Source: Lineus longissimus (lineage: Eukaryota > Nemertea > Pilidiophora > Heteronemertea > Lineidae). Taken from it: DNA of 64,000 nt. Made by a program: the position numbers and the translations under genes. The stretch spans positions 12,218,599 to 12,282,598 of the forward strand of contig NC_088309.1 of NCBI RefSeq assembly GCF_910592395.1, read 5' to 3'. The notes beneath the pieces are model-generated. The model was not told where the DNA came from. It worked only from the letters and a program-made list of their open reading frames with translations, and did not search any database. Numbering within the stretch: the stretch's first letter is position 1; each line of letters starts with the position of its first letter. Positions 1 to 10,595 of this stretch are shown here, piece after piece.

Positions 1-147
1 CTGGACTTTGCGCAACGCAACGCAACAAGCGAAATGGGGGAGCGACCATTATTTTTGACCCCGCCAGTTTTTGTTCCTAAAATAAACTAGGGGCTAACAC
101 GGCCACAGAATACCCCCATATTGTGAATGGCGTAATAGTCCTAGTGA
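1..147. other. Window edge, unassigned
   Basis: No gene is visible. There is a short run of CAACG pentamers near position 15-28 (GCAACGCAACGCAAC). The stretch may be the end of a repeat that starts before the window, but no partner copy is seen here. Confidence 0.4.
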
Positions 148-378
148 TTTGCATTTGTAGCCCCTCTATTTATGACCATTGCGGCAAATATATGCTCAGT
201 TAGATGCTGGCGCCACCTATCCATCCCCATGGACCGCTACTACTAGTTCAATAGCTTGTGGAGTAGCAATAGCTTGTGGAGTAGTTCTAAATTAATTTGC
301 ACTAGTAGCGCCCTCTATGACCATAATGGCAAATAAATATGCTCGGTTAGATGCTGGCGCCACCTATCCATACCCATG
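148..378 (+). repeat. Direct duplication of an ~80 bp segment
   Basis: A segment with AGCCCCTCTATTTATGACCA, GGCAAATA, TATGCTC and GATGCTGGCGCCACCTATCC at about 148-226 recurs at about 296-378 with few changes, at a spacing of roughly 146 bp. Between them AATAGCTTGTGGAGTAG is itself present twice in tandem (about 250-283). This is a two-copy degenerate tandem duplication; no coding role is seen. Confidence 0.7.
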
Positions 379-838
379 AACTTAGCCGAGTTCATATTCC
401 AAACTATCCTAATGTGACAAGATAATAGTTTGCCCATTTGCATACTTTCGTTTTGGCTGCCAGTCGATCCTATCATAAAACCTTATGTGTGCTTGCTTGA
501 CTCCAGCTTGCGTTTGGCCTACTTTTGCAATGATAACCCCCCACCTAAACCACCTTGGTTGCGTCGTTTGCGCAATGTCCAGTAAGCCAGCATGGTGTGA
601 GCTGAACTGCATTGTAAAGCGATGTTGCTGAGTGAAAGTTCTTAGTCTTTTGGTGGTCGAAGGCAAGACACATACCATAATTAGGTAGGGTTTTCCATTC
701 TTTGTTAAGGCCCAGGTACAAAAAGCTATTTTCTTCTTAAATTCTCCTTTTACAGCTCATTTGTCTTGCAGATGATTTTGAGACAGGTTTTCGCAAACAG
801 AACCTCTATATCGCGATATAATGACTGGTCTTGGCAAG
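379..838. other. Unassigned sequence
   Basis: No recognisable gene, repeat or RNA. The reading frames present give proteins with no family resemblance and no initiation context that stands out. Confidence 0.4.
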
Positions 839-1765
839 GCGGGCAGAAAATGCATGCTGCATACCGTCTGCAGACTGGGGGTTTTCTCATGAGTCAATTG
901 AATCTAAGGTCTGGAATCAGGGGACCATATCAGCAGTTGCTTTCAGCCAACTTCTGTATTAAAATTAAGATCTGGAATTAGGGGACCATCTCAACAGTTG
1001 CCATGTGATTTTCACACTAAAAAATAAGAGGCCATTTCAGGTATATGCCAAACATATAACAAAGAACAAAGATTATCTAGGCCGTTGTGCAAACAGGCTT
1101 TGCGATACACCACGAGTTGGGGTGTAGGCCTAAATTCCTTTAACTGTGAACCAAGTGCATCCACTGGCACGCTACATGTATGTGTGACTCGCACGGATTT
1201 AGCACGTAGGGCCTACATGATGCTAATCAGCTAGGATGTATCTTGTGACCAGGACTGTAGTAATAAACATTTGCCTGAAAACATTTTTTATTTGGCCTAA
1301 CAACACCTGTTTAGAATGTCAAAGAGGCCGGTATTTTCACTTAACATCAAGAGACAGAGGAGAACTGTCAAGGTGGGTGTTTGATATACAATGGTTTTCT
1401 GTTCCCTGGGTTTCTTCATTCTGTTATCTTTAATTATATTTACCCATGTCATTCAGCACTTTTTATCATGAAATGCTGCCTTTGAAACGAACCCAACCTT
1501 GCCGGCCAATCAACCAGGCGCACGAGGCACAAGCCGATACAATATACATGTTCTGTATTAAGTACGTCATCTGTCATGCACACCCAAAAAAAATCTTCCT
1601 GCAAGATGATTCACAGGTAATTCAAATATAAGAAAACAAACTTTGAAAAAAAGTTGGCGCAAAGCAACTACTGATATGGTCCCCTAATTCCAAACCTTAG
1701 ATTCTATTGACTCATGAGAAAACCCCCAGTCTGCAGACGGTATGCAGCATGCATTTTCTGCCCGC
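839..1765. mobile_element. Non-autonomous TIR element with ~120 bp arms
   Basis: The left arm (about 839-962) starts GCGGGCAGAAAATGCATGC. The right arm (about 1643-1765) is its near-perfect reverse complement, ending GCATGCATTTTCTGCCCGC. Shared internal blocks include CAGACTGGGGGTTTTCTCAT and AGGGGACCATATCAG. A ~36 bp piece of the left arm (906-941) is repeated once in direct orientation at 968-1003. The ~680 bp interior has no transposase-like frame, so I read this as a non-autonomous DNA transposon or fold-back. No target-site duplication could be identified, so the superfamily is open. Confidence 0.75.
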
Positions 1766-1895
1766 TGGATCTGGGCATGTGATTGTAAAGCACCATGGAA
1801 AAATACTAGTTTTATAATTTTTGGGCTGGGTACTGTCAGTCATAGAAGCCTCATTTTCTGTGTTAAAATGAGGAGTAATTGGAAGAACACAAAAC

Positions 1896-1938
1896 CTTCC
1901 CCCCCCCCAGCCCCCCCCCTCCTTCCCTTCCCCCACAA
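1896..1938 (+). repeat. C-rich polypyrimidine tract
   Basis: A nearly pure C/T run with C tracts of 8-10 bases lies just upstream of the fold-back element. Such tracts can slip in replication and may form triplex or i-motif structures. The proline-rich or glycine-rich frames across it are artefacts of composition. Confidence 0.85.
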
Positions 1939-1962
1939 CACCACCCAGTGCCGGGTATTGGA

Positions 1963-3588
1963 AAACTATGGATTACAAAACACTGGACTGGACTGGGAAA
2001 GTCTGGATTGGCAGTCTTTGCTCTCCACCGCCTGTGTGCTGTCAACATTATGATATCCGAGTGGGAATAATCGGTAGCTGAGAACATGTGCTAATGTTGT
2101 GAGTTGGGAAGTGTGTCCTTGGGTAAGGCACTCGGCAGACGGGTCACGAAGATAGAGGTGTGGGTCCTTGGGAAAGACACTTGGCATGTGCACAGAAGGG
2201 TCACTAAGTGTGAGGTATGGGTCCTTGGACAAGACACTTGGCAGAAGGGTCACAAAGTGTGAGGTGTGGGTCCTTGGGTAAGGCACTTGGCAGAAGGGTC
2301 ACAAAGGTAGTGGAGTGGGTCCTTGGGTAAGACACTTGGCAGAAGGGTCACAAAGGTAGTGGTGAGGGTCCTTGGGTAAGGCACTTGGCATGCAGAAGGG
2401 TCACAAAGGTAGAGGTGTGGGTCCTTGGGTAAGGCACTTGGCACGCAGAAGGGTCACAAAGTGTGAGGTGTGGGTCCTAGGGCAAGACACTTGGCAGACG
2501 GGTCACAAAGGTAGAGGTGTGGGTCCTTGGGAAAGACACTTGGCATGTGCACAGAAGGGTCACTAAGTGTGAGGTATGGGTCCTTGGACAAGACATTTGG
2601 CAGAAGGGTCACAAAGTGTGAGGTGTGGGTCCTTGGGTAAGGCACTTGGCAGAAGGGTCACAAAGGTAGTGGAGTGGGTCCTTGGGTAAGACACTTGGCA
2701 GAAGGGTCACAAAGGTAGTGGTGAGGGTCCTTGGGTAAGGCACTTGGCATGCAGAAGGGTCACAAAGGTAGAGGTGTGGGTCCTTGGGTAAGGCACTTGG
2801 CACGCAGAAGGGTCACAAAGTGTGAGGTGTGGGTCCTAGGGCAAGACACTTGGCACACGGGTCACAAAGGTAGAGGTGTGGGTCCTTGGACCAGACACTT
2901 GGCAGGAGGGTCACAAAGGTAGTGGTGAGGGTCCTTGGGTAAGGCACTTGGCATGCAGAAGGTCACAAGTGAGAGGTGTGGGTCCTTGGACAAGACACTT
3001 GGCAGAAGGGTCACGAAATGTGAGGTGTGGATCAGCATTTGCCTAGGGGGCAAATTGGCATTATTTAATCATTTCTCGGGCATAATTGATTGTGCTATTA
3101 AGGGTGTGTGTATCTTTGTTCACAGAGTTCTTTGTTCCCTCAATTGTAAGACCAGTGTTCTGCATGTATATGTTGGGCCCAGCTAGTCTCTCGGTCACTC
3201 GGTTACTAGTATGTCTCCAAAAGATGCACATCCAACGCGTGGCTAGCTCACCCATGCAGCACCCTGCCATTCTGATTGGGACCCGGGGAACATTGGGATA
3301 GCACCCTATTAAAGGAACCCACAAAAATAGCATCGCAAAGCGAGCATTAGCCCTTAGCCCACACACGCTGAAGGTGACATGATAGTAAAGTTGGCTTAGT
3401 GGACTACGCACATCATTCATGAGATAAAGCTGGAAGTAGTTTGTGAAAAAGGGACATTTTGGCTGATGAGCATCATTATAACTCATTGATGAAAAAATTC
3501 AAGCAAATAGTTATGGAGACAGGGTGGAGAGTGATGACTGTCAGTCAAGACATTCCCAGTCCAGTCCAGTGTTTTGTAATCCATAGTT
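1963..3588. mobile_element. Fold-back element enclosing a minisatellite
   Basis: The left arm (1963-2038) contains ACTATGGATTACAAAACACT, three GGACT/CTGG units and CTCTCCACC. The right arm (about 3514-3588) is its reverse complement with scattered changes. Between the arms lie a ~920 bp minisatellite and ~480 bp of single-copy sequence without a coding frame I recognise. Inverted arms around a tandem-repeat core recall fold-back transposons and other non-autonomous elements known in marine invertebrates. The right arm directly abuts the start of the next element at 3595. Function and superfamily are unknown. Confidence 0.65.
2111..3030 (+). repeat. Minisatellite, 49-57 bp units, 359 bp higher-order period
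   Basis: About 18 units share GTCCTTGGGTAAGGCACTTG and AGAAGGGTCACAAAG. Counting unit starts (2164, 2221, 2270, 2319, 2368, 2421, 2474, 2523) gives lengths 57, 49, 49, 49, 53, 53, 49, which sum to 359. The same order of unit variants recurs 359 bp later, so seven-unit blocks have been duplicated, as expected from unequal exchange or slippage. Minus-strand frames across it are repeat artefacts. Confidence 0.95.
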
Positions 3589-3594
3589 TTTTTT

Positions 3595-4628
3595 AGTTCA
3601 CCTCTGGGGAGCTTATACGATACCATGGCGTCCGTCGTCCGCCTTTGTCCGTCGTCGTCGTCTGTTAGTGGAGCACGTTTCGTCACCGCTAGGGCTAGAT
3701 GGCTGAAACTTGGTGTGATGGTAGCTTTGGGCAATATGCCCGGATTTGTTTTTCTTTTTCACGATATGACCTACTTTCTGGCCTCCAGGCGGCCATCTTA
3801 GAAATTGTTTTTTTGCCTTTTCAAAGCTAATGGTTGTACGTAGAGTGACGAAATATTTAGGGTGGGTGTATCTAATAAGTTTAAATGACATATCACCCGG
3901 TTTTTTGATTTGACCTACTTTTCAAGGTCACAGAGGTCAAAGTTCACTAAATCACCGATAGGTGGCACGTTTCGTTTCAATTTTAGCTAGAAGGTTCTTA
4001 ACCTGTGAGGACATGTATCTAAGGACTCTCTATCTTACCCCAAAAATTTGTCCCGCTCGAACTTCAAATATGGCCGCCAGGCGGCCATCTATGAAAATTA
4101 AACAAAGCCGGATTGCAACCAAATTCATGTGATTGTATATCTATGTACTCTCTACAACATCCCTGATTTTCAGTCAAATCCATCTACCCATATGGCCGCA
4201 AGGCGGCCATCTTGAAAATTAGACAAAGTCCTATTACCCTGAAACTAATGGTCGGATTGCAACCAAACTGCATGTGATTATGTATCTATGCACTCTTATC
4301 AATATCCCTAATTTTCAGTCAAATCCGATGACAAATATGGCCACCAGGCCTCCATCTTGAAAATCCAACAAAGTCCTAGTAGTCCTAAACAGTTGAACAG
4401 ATGTCAACCAATTTCCATGTGACATGTACAACTCTTCAATAACCCTGAAATTCAGTCAACTTTATAACCAAAATGCTATACTTAGATGGTACCGGTAATT
4501 TTCTTTGGTGCCATTGAGCCGAGAAGAATAATATTATTCAATGGAATCAAAACTGATGAAACTAGCCAGAAACTGTTCTCCCCATATCCACTGCAAATGA
4601 CATGCATTACATTACCTGAGGTGAGCAC
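3595..4628 (+). mobile_element. AGCTCACCT-family dispersed repeat, copy 1 (expanded)
   Basis: It begins AGTTCACCTCTGGGGAGCTT and ends CCTGAGGTGAGCACA, so the ends form a short inverted repeat (AGYTCACCT / AGGTGAGCA). It has CGTCCGTCGTCCGCC near 3630, a TTTGACCTACTTT block and GGTCACAGAGGTCAAAGTTC near 3920. Three internal tandem segments start near 4066, 4190 and 4336, each with ATATGGCCGCC, AGGCGGCCATCT, GGATTGCAACCAAA and TTTTCAGTCAAATCC. No protein is encoded. The family recurs at 14913, 44165 and 60551. Confidence 0.75.
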
Positions 4629-5122
4629 ATGGTCCCTGGACCATTTCATTCAATACCCCACAGTGCCCTTGTAAGCTATATTGATTGGCATTGCTGTTTC
4701 CGGCTGATGACATCATCGGCCAACCTTTTCGCATGTCGGCTAAGCCACTTCGATATCAATGGGAAACATGGGTGTGTTATTGGATGATGAGGCTCGATCT
4801 GTCAGTGATGGCCGAATCCAATATCTCATATCACCCACTTGATATATTGATCAACCACAAATATGATATTTTGCTTCTTTTTGAATTGACTCACTTTGTC
4901 TTTTTGTTCCTTTCATGGATTTTGTGACAATAGGTTTTGGATGGTAGAACATGGTAGGATAGTGTGATCTGTTCCATTGTTATGTAAGTGGAGAATAGTG
5001 TTTGGGTGCAAGTTTGGTATAATGCTGATAATCTAATTTGAAAGAATTCAAATTTAGAAATTTTACAAACAACATAAAAATACATTTGTTAGTGAATATT
5101 TGATGTCAGTCGGGAATAAAAG
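4629..5122. other. Unassigned sequence
   Basis: No gene seen. A small palindrome GATGACATCATC (about 4707-4718) includes a CRE-like TGACATCA. The remainder is ordinary AT-rich sequence. Confidence 0.35.
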
Positions 5123-5124
5123 TA

Positions 5125-5302
5125 CAGTGGAACCTCCTTTAGCGGACACCTTCCTATAAAGGACAACCTCTCCATTAAGGACACTAGGTTTGGTCTCAAA
5201 GTGGTTGTTTTAATTCAATTTGACATCTCTAATCAGGACATCTCTCTATAAAGGACAGTGCTTGTCAGTCCCGAGGCTGTCCTTAATAGAGAGGTTCTAC
5301 TG
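5125..5302 (+). mobile_element. pogo/Tigger-like MITE, 178 bp, TA duplication
   Basis: The element starts CAGTGGAACCTCCTTTAGCG and ends CTTAATAGAGAGGTTCTACTG, giving complementary ends of the CAGTRGAACCTC type. It is flanked on both sides by TA (5123-5124 and 5303-5304), the Tc1/mariner/pogo target duplication. The internal sequence carries repeated TATTAAGGACA-like motifs. It is far too short for a transposase, so it must have been moved in trans. Related copies lie near 30400, 32790, 36568 and 46336. Confidence 0.85.
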
Positions 5303-5785
5303 TAGTATGTACTGTTAACTGTGAATTTATCAGCCTGGGTCATTCTACTCCATCATTTCTGGTGCTGCTTGACCAACCTTTAACTTCACGATCAACCTTT
5401 ACCATATACAGTTATCAAAACAGTTTTTATATGTATATATAGTTTTGATGTAGCACACATTTTTTCACACTCAGAGATTAAAGTGCATTTTACACAACCA
5501 ACTTTAAGCCCACTTTTACATTTTCACCCCCCCCCCCAGGAAAACGTTAATTCTTATTTCCTGCTGCGCAGAAGACAGCACAGATCTTTTCAGCAGGCAA
5601 TCCCCTTAACCATGATATTACACATATTGTTCTGGTTGACTCGAGTTTTGGTGGACAGCAGGTCGATTGGCTGGCATCATTTCTATTTGGGCAAAATGGT
5701 TGATTTGACAGGCAAATTGACCTGCCATTTGGGCAAAAAGCTTGATTGGGTGGGTCACCCATTCATCGCTGATCCTTCTCCATCG
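5303..5785. other. Unassigned sequence with C11 tract
   Basis: It contains a C tract at about 5527-5537. Near 5690-5750 short repeats of TTTGGGCAAAA and TTGACAGGCAAATTGACC produce Cys/Pro-looking translations that are repeat artefacts. No gene is recognised. Confidence 0.4.
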
Positions 5786-5789
5786 TGAG

Positions 5790-5849
5790 GAAATCAGGGG
5801 TTAATGTTCACTTCTCCGGCCCTGTTAGCGAACATTAACCCTAGATTTC
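5790..5849. repeat. Hairpin with 20 bp arms
   Basis: The left arm GAAATCAGGGGTTAATGTTC (5790-5809) and the right arm (5830-5849) are reverse complements at about 18 of 20 positions, with a 20-base loop. The left arm and loop resemble one arm of the inverted pair at 45229-45705 (AAGTCAGGGTTTATTGTTC, TTCTCCAGCC), so this may be a short relic of the same repeat family. Confidence 0.7.
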
Positions 5850-5864
5850 TTCAGGATGATCCTT

Positions 5865-7006
5865 CCCTGACTGTTTCCATTCCATGATCAGAAAGGCTTC
5901 TTGTCACTTTACTCAGTTTATGACTGAAACAAGTAAGGTAGGGGACCTGATAGAATTGACCAAGATGGTCACACCCAAGGCAAGATTAAGCAGACATCTA
6001 TTATCAAAACAGTGTCAAGCCTGGATTTGTTTTTGTTCTATCATGGACGAGAAATGATGTTTACAGAGTACAGGCAGCTTGCTCAATTTTCTAAAGAATG
6101 GTTGCAAAAACTATGTGCATATCATGAACACTATTGATTCATTACCTTCTCGCGATGTTTGATCAAGAATGTCTTATGGTGATGGCGTCTTTTGCGAGTA
6201 GGCAAAGTCAACAGGACCTTACACTTTACAATGTTTTGACGAGATGCGATATAATCATAAGGAGACTTCTTGAAGAGACACTGGTGTTCCAGTCCCCTAG
6301 AGAGAGGTTTGGCCTCTTGGGTAAAGAATCTTTTAGCAATTAGTTAGTGACCTTACCCAAACTGAACTTCTGAGGTTCTATTCGGAATGGAGTACGAATT
6401 AATTCATTTCGCATAGCGTTATTCACTGTCAATTGTTGGTTGAAGAATCCCAACTTAGTTGCCTGAGGTTTGGTACGCTGCTAATTGTATGCCAGGAACT
6501 GTCCAGGACACATTAATGAGGTGGTTTGTCAAGAGTCGACCCTGGTGTGAATCACTGCCCCTGGCATTTGGAGGGTTGCAGATGACCGTTGGGTACAAGT
6601 GCTACATGGTCAGTGGTTACTAATTGCTATCTAGCGGGATCATCGCTCCCTACTCGAGGTACTTTACTGCCGAACTGCGATTTCCATGTCATGCCATTAC
6701 ATAGCTTGCCTCAGGCGAGTGGTTTCCCAGCTGGTGATGTCATTCTGCCATTCCGAATGATGTTTGCTGGGGCATTCCACAGCAACCACAGCTATGATGC
6801 TGCCGGAATTGTTCTTGCTGGAAAATAGTAACTTTGGCTGGAATGCCTAACCGGAGTCTGTGAAGTGATATTTATTCTCCGACCGCAACTCTGACAGCTG
6901 ACAACAAAAGCGCAATTAAAACTAAATCGCTTGGAAAAACAGCAAATTTCAGTATGTTCAGTCATGTGTATATAGGTTCAATTTCCCAGGCTTTTATTTA
7001 ATGGAT
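5865..7006. other. Unassigned sequence
   Basis: About 1.1 kb without a repeat partner in the window. Reading frames here (for example 6134-6343 and 6589-6828, plus strand) are short and unlike any family I know. I do not call them genes. Confidence 0.35.
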
Positions 7007-7241
7007 CCAGGCAAAATCACAATTGTCATCCCTTAGTTTTGCGTCATTGGCGCGTCATTTGAGACGCATTACCCAGCCTGTAGGTCGCGGGTACATCGCA
7101 GGTCGCACATAATTTACATGAAACATAGAGAGATAAACCGTCACTGGTGCGTCATTGATGCCCAACTCGGCATGTAACTTGCGCGTACGTTGCGCGTCAC
7201 TGACGCGAAGCAGGACGGATGTTATTTGTGATTTGGACTGT
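7007..7241. mobile_element. MITE with GCGTCA-rich inverted ends
   Basis: The left end runs GCAAAATCACAATTGTCATC then TTTTGCGTCATTGGCGCGTC. The reverse complement of the right end reads CAAATCACAAATAACATCC then TTCGCGTCAGTGACGCGC. The ~45-50 bp arms are therefore inverted copies with moderate divergence. The interior is rich in CpG and GCGTCA/GCGCG motifs, unlike the flanks. A partial copy matching the right end is at about 15378-15452. There is no coding capacity. Confidence 0.65.
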
Positions 7242-10200
7242 ACTTCTTTGAGCATTAAAAAGGTAACAGATGGAAATTCTGCTGTTGCTGCATGAACAAG
7301 TATTCAAAGCTACTGATAGAACCTTTGATGTGGCTGCATTTGGAAATTAGTGCAGAAATACTTTCCCGATGTTTGGAATTCTTTAGGAGGAATTGCTTTG
7401 TCATTCTTCTGAATGATGCCTGTGCTGCCAAATTTAAAACTTTAGAACAAGCACAAGTTAACCTTAGTCTATCAGAAATTTTGCTTCATTGGAATTACTT
7501 CTTGATGATTGGATTCTTCTTGATGATGCTCAAACTTTTAAATGAAAGTTAACCTCAATCTACAACTGACATATTATTTTCCTTCATTGGAATCCTCTCA
7601 TTCAGGCAATCATATTTATGGTGGGGTATTGTAACTCAATCTCCAGTTCATCATCGTTACCTACCCATTTAAAAATTAGAAAATATTCTATAGCTGCTTC
7701 GGATGTCAATTTGTGACGTGGGAATTTTTCTTTGGGGAAGGTTTTTATTTGAACTCATCATGACAGTTATGACTTTATTGGTTGTAGCCATGCAAGGGGA
7801 CTCTTAATAGCAGTGTTTAGACAGCTCCGAGGCAAAAGAACGGCATTTGAATTGAAAATGTTGAACAGCTCACGGCGGGAAATCAATAAAATGTTATTGC
7901 AGACGACACTTCATTGATCTTCTGCCTATAGAATATTTTGCGGGAGATGTTGTCGCGTGCGTGAAATCTTTGAATAAATCGCCGAGCAGTCGCAGCATTT
8001 AGCATCAATGGGAAATGTCCTAGCCTATCAAGTATGCGTAATGCTATTTGGAAGAGAATTTCGAGATAACCAGATTTCGCCAAATCCAATATAGTCTGAA
8101 TTTTATCATCAGTGGTTGTATGCGCAGCCCGTCCTATCTTCGTCAACCATTACTGAGCGATGAGATTTCCTCAGTCCTAACATTAGGCTCAAGAACGTCG
8201 TTTTAGCTAAAGAAGAATGTTCTGCTCTTATCATTTTCTCACCAATCCAATTGACTTCGATCCTTTCAAATGTCGTTTATTGGTTTTTAGGGGTTTGTTT
8301 GCCGGAGATTATCATAAGCGGTTTAGCGTCGCTTATGAAGACATAAATGCCTTTGACTTAAATCGTATAAACCTTGTGAGTTATCCTCTTTGTAGGAGTA
8401 CCAAGTCATTTCATTTTGAAATAATCCTTTTCATGCGTTATGGATTGATTTTGGAATATCAGTTTCAGGACCAAGTTTTATGAAATTGCTTTTATTTGTT
8501 TGCCTAGTTTGACTTAAGAGACCTTCATCTTGTTTATTAAGTCAAACAATGTAAAAGTACATTGGTAATCTTAATTCAAAACATTTTGGATGTCAATATT
8601 TTATTTAGAGTTTTGTTCCATCTCTCTTCCTGCTGTGTCCTATCTCTCAAGTTCATTTAACATATCGTTTATAGTTCCCACTGTGAATCTGACAATGAAA
8701 CTGCCTTTTGCAACACTTTTTAAAGTGTCGGTATTATTTATTTCTGTGATGGTTATAATGGTTCAGATTACTCATACCAACGATCTTCTTCAGCATTGTT
8801 AAGCGTTCGCTCTGCAATTGGAGGTGTTATGTTCCACAGAAACTTCCTCCTCATAGGCGGGATGAGCTTTTTATGTGCCACTATGGTTAGGCGCAAATTG
8901 GATCATTGATCCTTTGACTTTTCTCCTCGGCCAGAGGTCCATGAAGGCTACACAAATCTCTCTTTGTGCAGTCTTCCTAGCATATAGGCAACAGATATAA
9001 TGAACCTTGGTTTTACAACTCATGCACGGATCACAGATTGGGCAGTTGTTGCCAATTCCAGTGACAACCCCTTGACTATGTCATGGAGATACCACGACTA
9101 GCTTTGTGAAATAGCTAGATCTAGTTGTGCTGAAACCTCGCAGAATGTAGAGTATTTCATACATTTAAAAAATATTATATATATTGCTAAATCTCACCAA
9201 TTGACAATTGCTTCGGCAGTTAGCTCTGAAAAACTGCAGATCAAGCTCTAATAAACTAGATATATGAACCAATCTAACGTCCCTGAGATTTCTTAGGCTC
9301 ACTTGATACAAGTACCACTCCAAGTCATTCTCCTCAATATCATAATAACTCAAGCAACAGAGCACTACCTTTCCATATTCACATACCTATATCAGACAGT
9401 GAAGTGATGTGACGCCAAAGGCAATCTAATTCACTAATATTCCTGTTGTTGTGACCCCCATACAATTGCCTTCCCTTCCCCCCATTGGTTTTTACTTAGA
9501 TCTTTGAACCCTGGGATGGTCAAGGCTCATATACCAACAAGTACTTCCCGCATTTTATGCTTGACTACTGATGGCCCTTGTCATCTGTCGTTTTGTCATC
9601 CATCGAGACAAGAAATTACAAATATCGGAGCCCCATTCATCATTATCGTTACGCTTGGGTAGCTTCTACACATATTCCATCATTTATGGCCAGATCATAT
9701 ATTTCAAAATGTCACGTCAAGGCTGGAGTTACCGTGATGTGCATTATTACAGTTCATTGATTATGATCAGGGAATACAGCCTCCAGCAGTTTACGATTCA
9801 AAACTTTAAAAATCTGTGCAATCATGTTTTATCTTCGAGCAATCTTGGTGTCGAGAAATCACAAATCGATGTAAGCGAATTTTCTGTAACCTATTGGTCC
9901 TAAAGTTTTGAAAAGTGACAGAAAAACAATTGATGTTATTCGGTGCTGAAAAATTACAGATATGGCTGGCATGCAGTTAAATTTATGAGATTTCTTCCAT
10001 TTGATTATATCGTCCTATTTTGGGCAAAATATTTTGCTGTTTTCGAGGTGATTGGATGAAATTTATGGTCTATGGTTCTTTGGTAAGATATAATCCTACA
10101 TCAGGTGAATTCTTTCATATTCTTAAAAAAATTAATTGAAATCTTTCTCTTAGCGCAAACTTCTGTGTGACATTTATAATTTGCATTCAAATTCATCTGA

Positions 10201-10595
10201 TTTCATTTTACAAAGTTTTGCTTTTCTAAAGTTTCCCCATAAAAAAGTGCGAAAAAATTAGTTAGTTTTGACATGCAACTCAGGACTTGTATGTCAAGCA
10301 CATCTTCCTTATCATGTCATACATCGAGAAAACGAGCTCGTCATTTTTTCTTCCATTTTCCGTTTCCCTGGTTATTTGCATGTGAGCCGTGGTCAAGCAG
10401 ATCAAGACTATCTCGTTGGGTGTTTTTTTCACCCACTCTATTTGCTTCCGTTGCCAGAGTTGATCCCTTTCTCCTCCCTAATTATAGATGTTTCTTTCCG
10501 CCGAGCGCATGCCAGTCATGCCTTCCTGTTTGACATGCAAGAGACCATGATCACGAAATATATCACTTTTTCTATGAATAACCCCATGTAGTGTC
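7242..10595. other. 3.3 kb AT-rich stretch, no gene recognised
   Basis: No conserved protein, tRNA or repeat array was found on either strand. Two small structures are visible. An ~95 bp-spaced partial duplication (about 7450-7497 and 7540-7594) shares GTTAACCT..TC and TTCATTGGAAT. An 11 bp perfect hairpin has arms GTTTGACTTAA (8507-8517) and TTAAGTCAAAC (8537-8547). Short frames such as those near 9571-9903 and 10268-10591 show no recognisable domain. Confidence 0.4.

Noticed and set aside
1742-2286. Proline-rich or repetitive frames near the C-rich tract
   Set aside because: They cross a TIR, a C/T tract and a minisatellite; composition explains them.
4548-4582. Hammerhead-like CTGATGA...GAAAC
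   Set aside because: The bases between CTGATGA and GAAAC do not form a stem II, and no flanking stems I and III are evident.
5547-5788. Cys/Pro-rich small protein candidates on both strands
   Set aside because: The FCPN-like repetition comes from short TTTGGGCAAA repeats; the two strands have overlapping frames and neither has a recognisable signal or domain.
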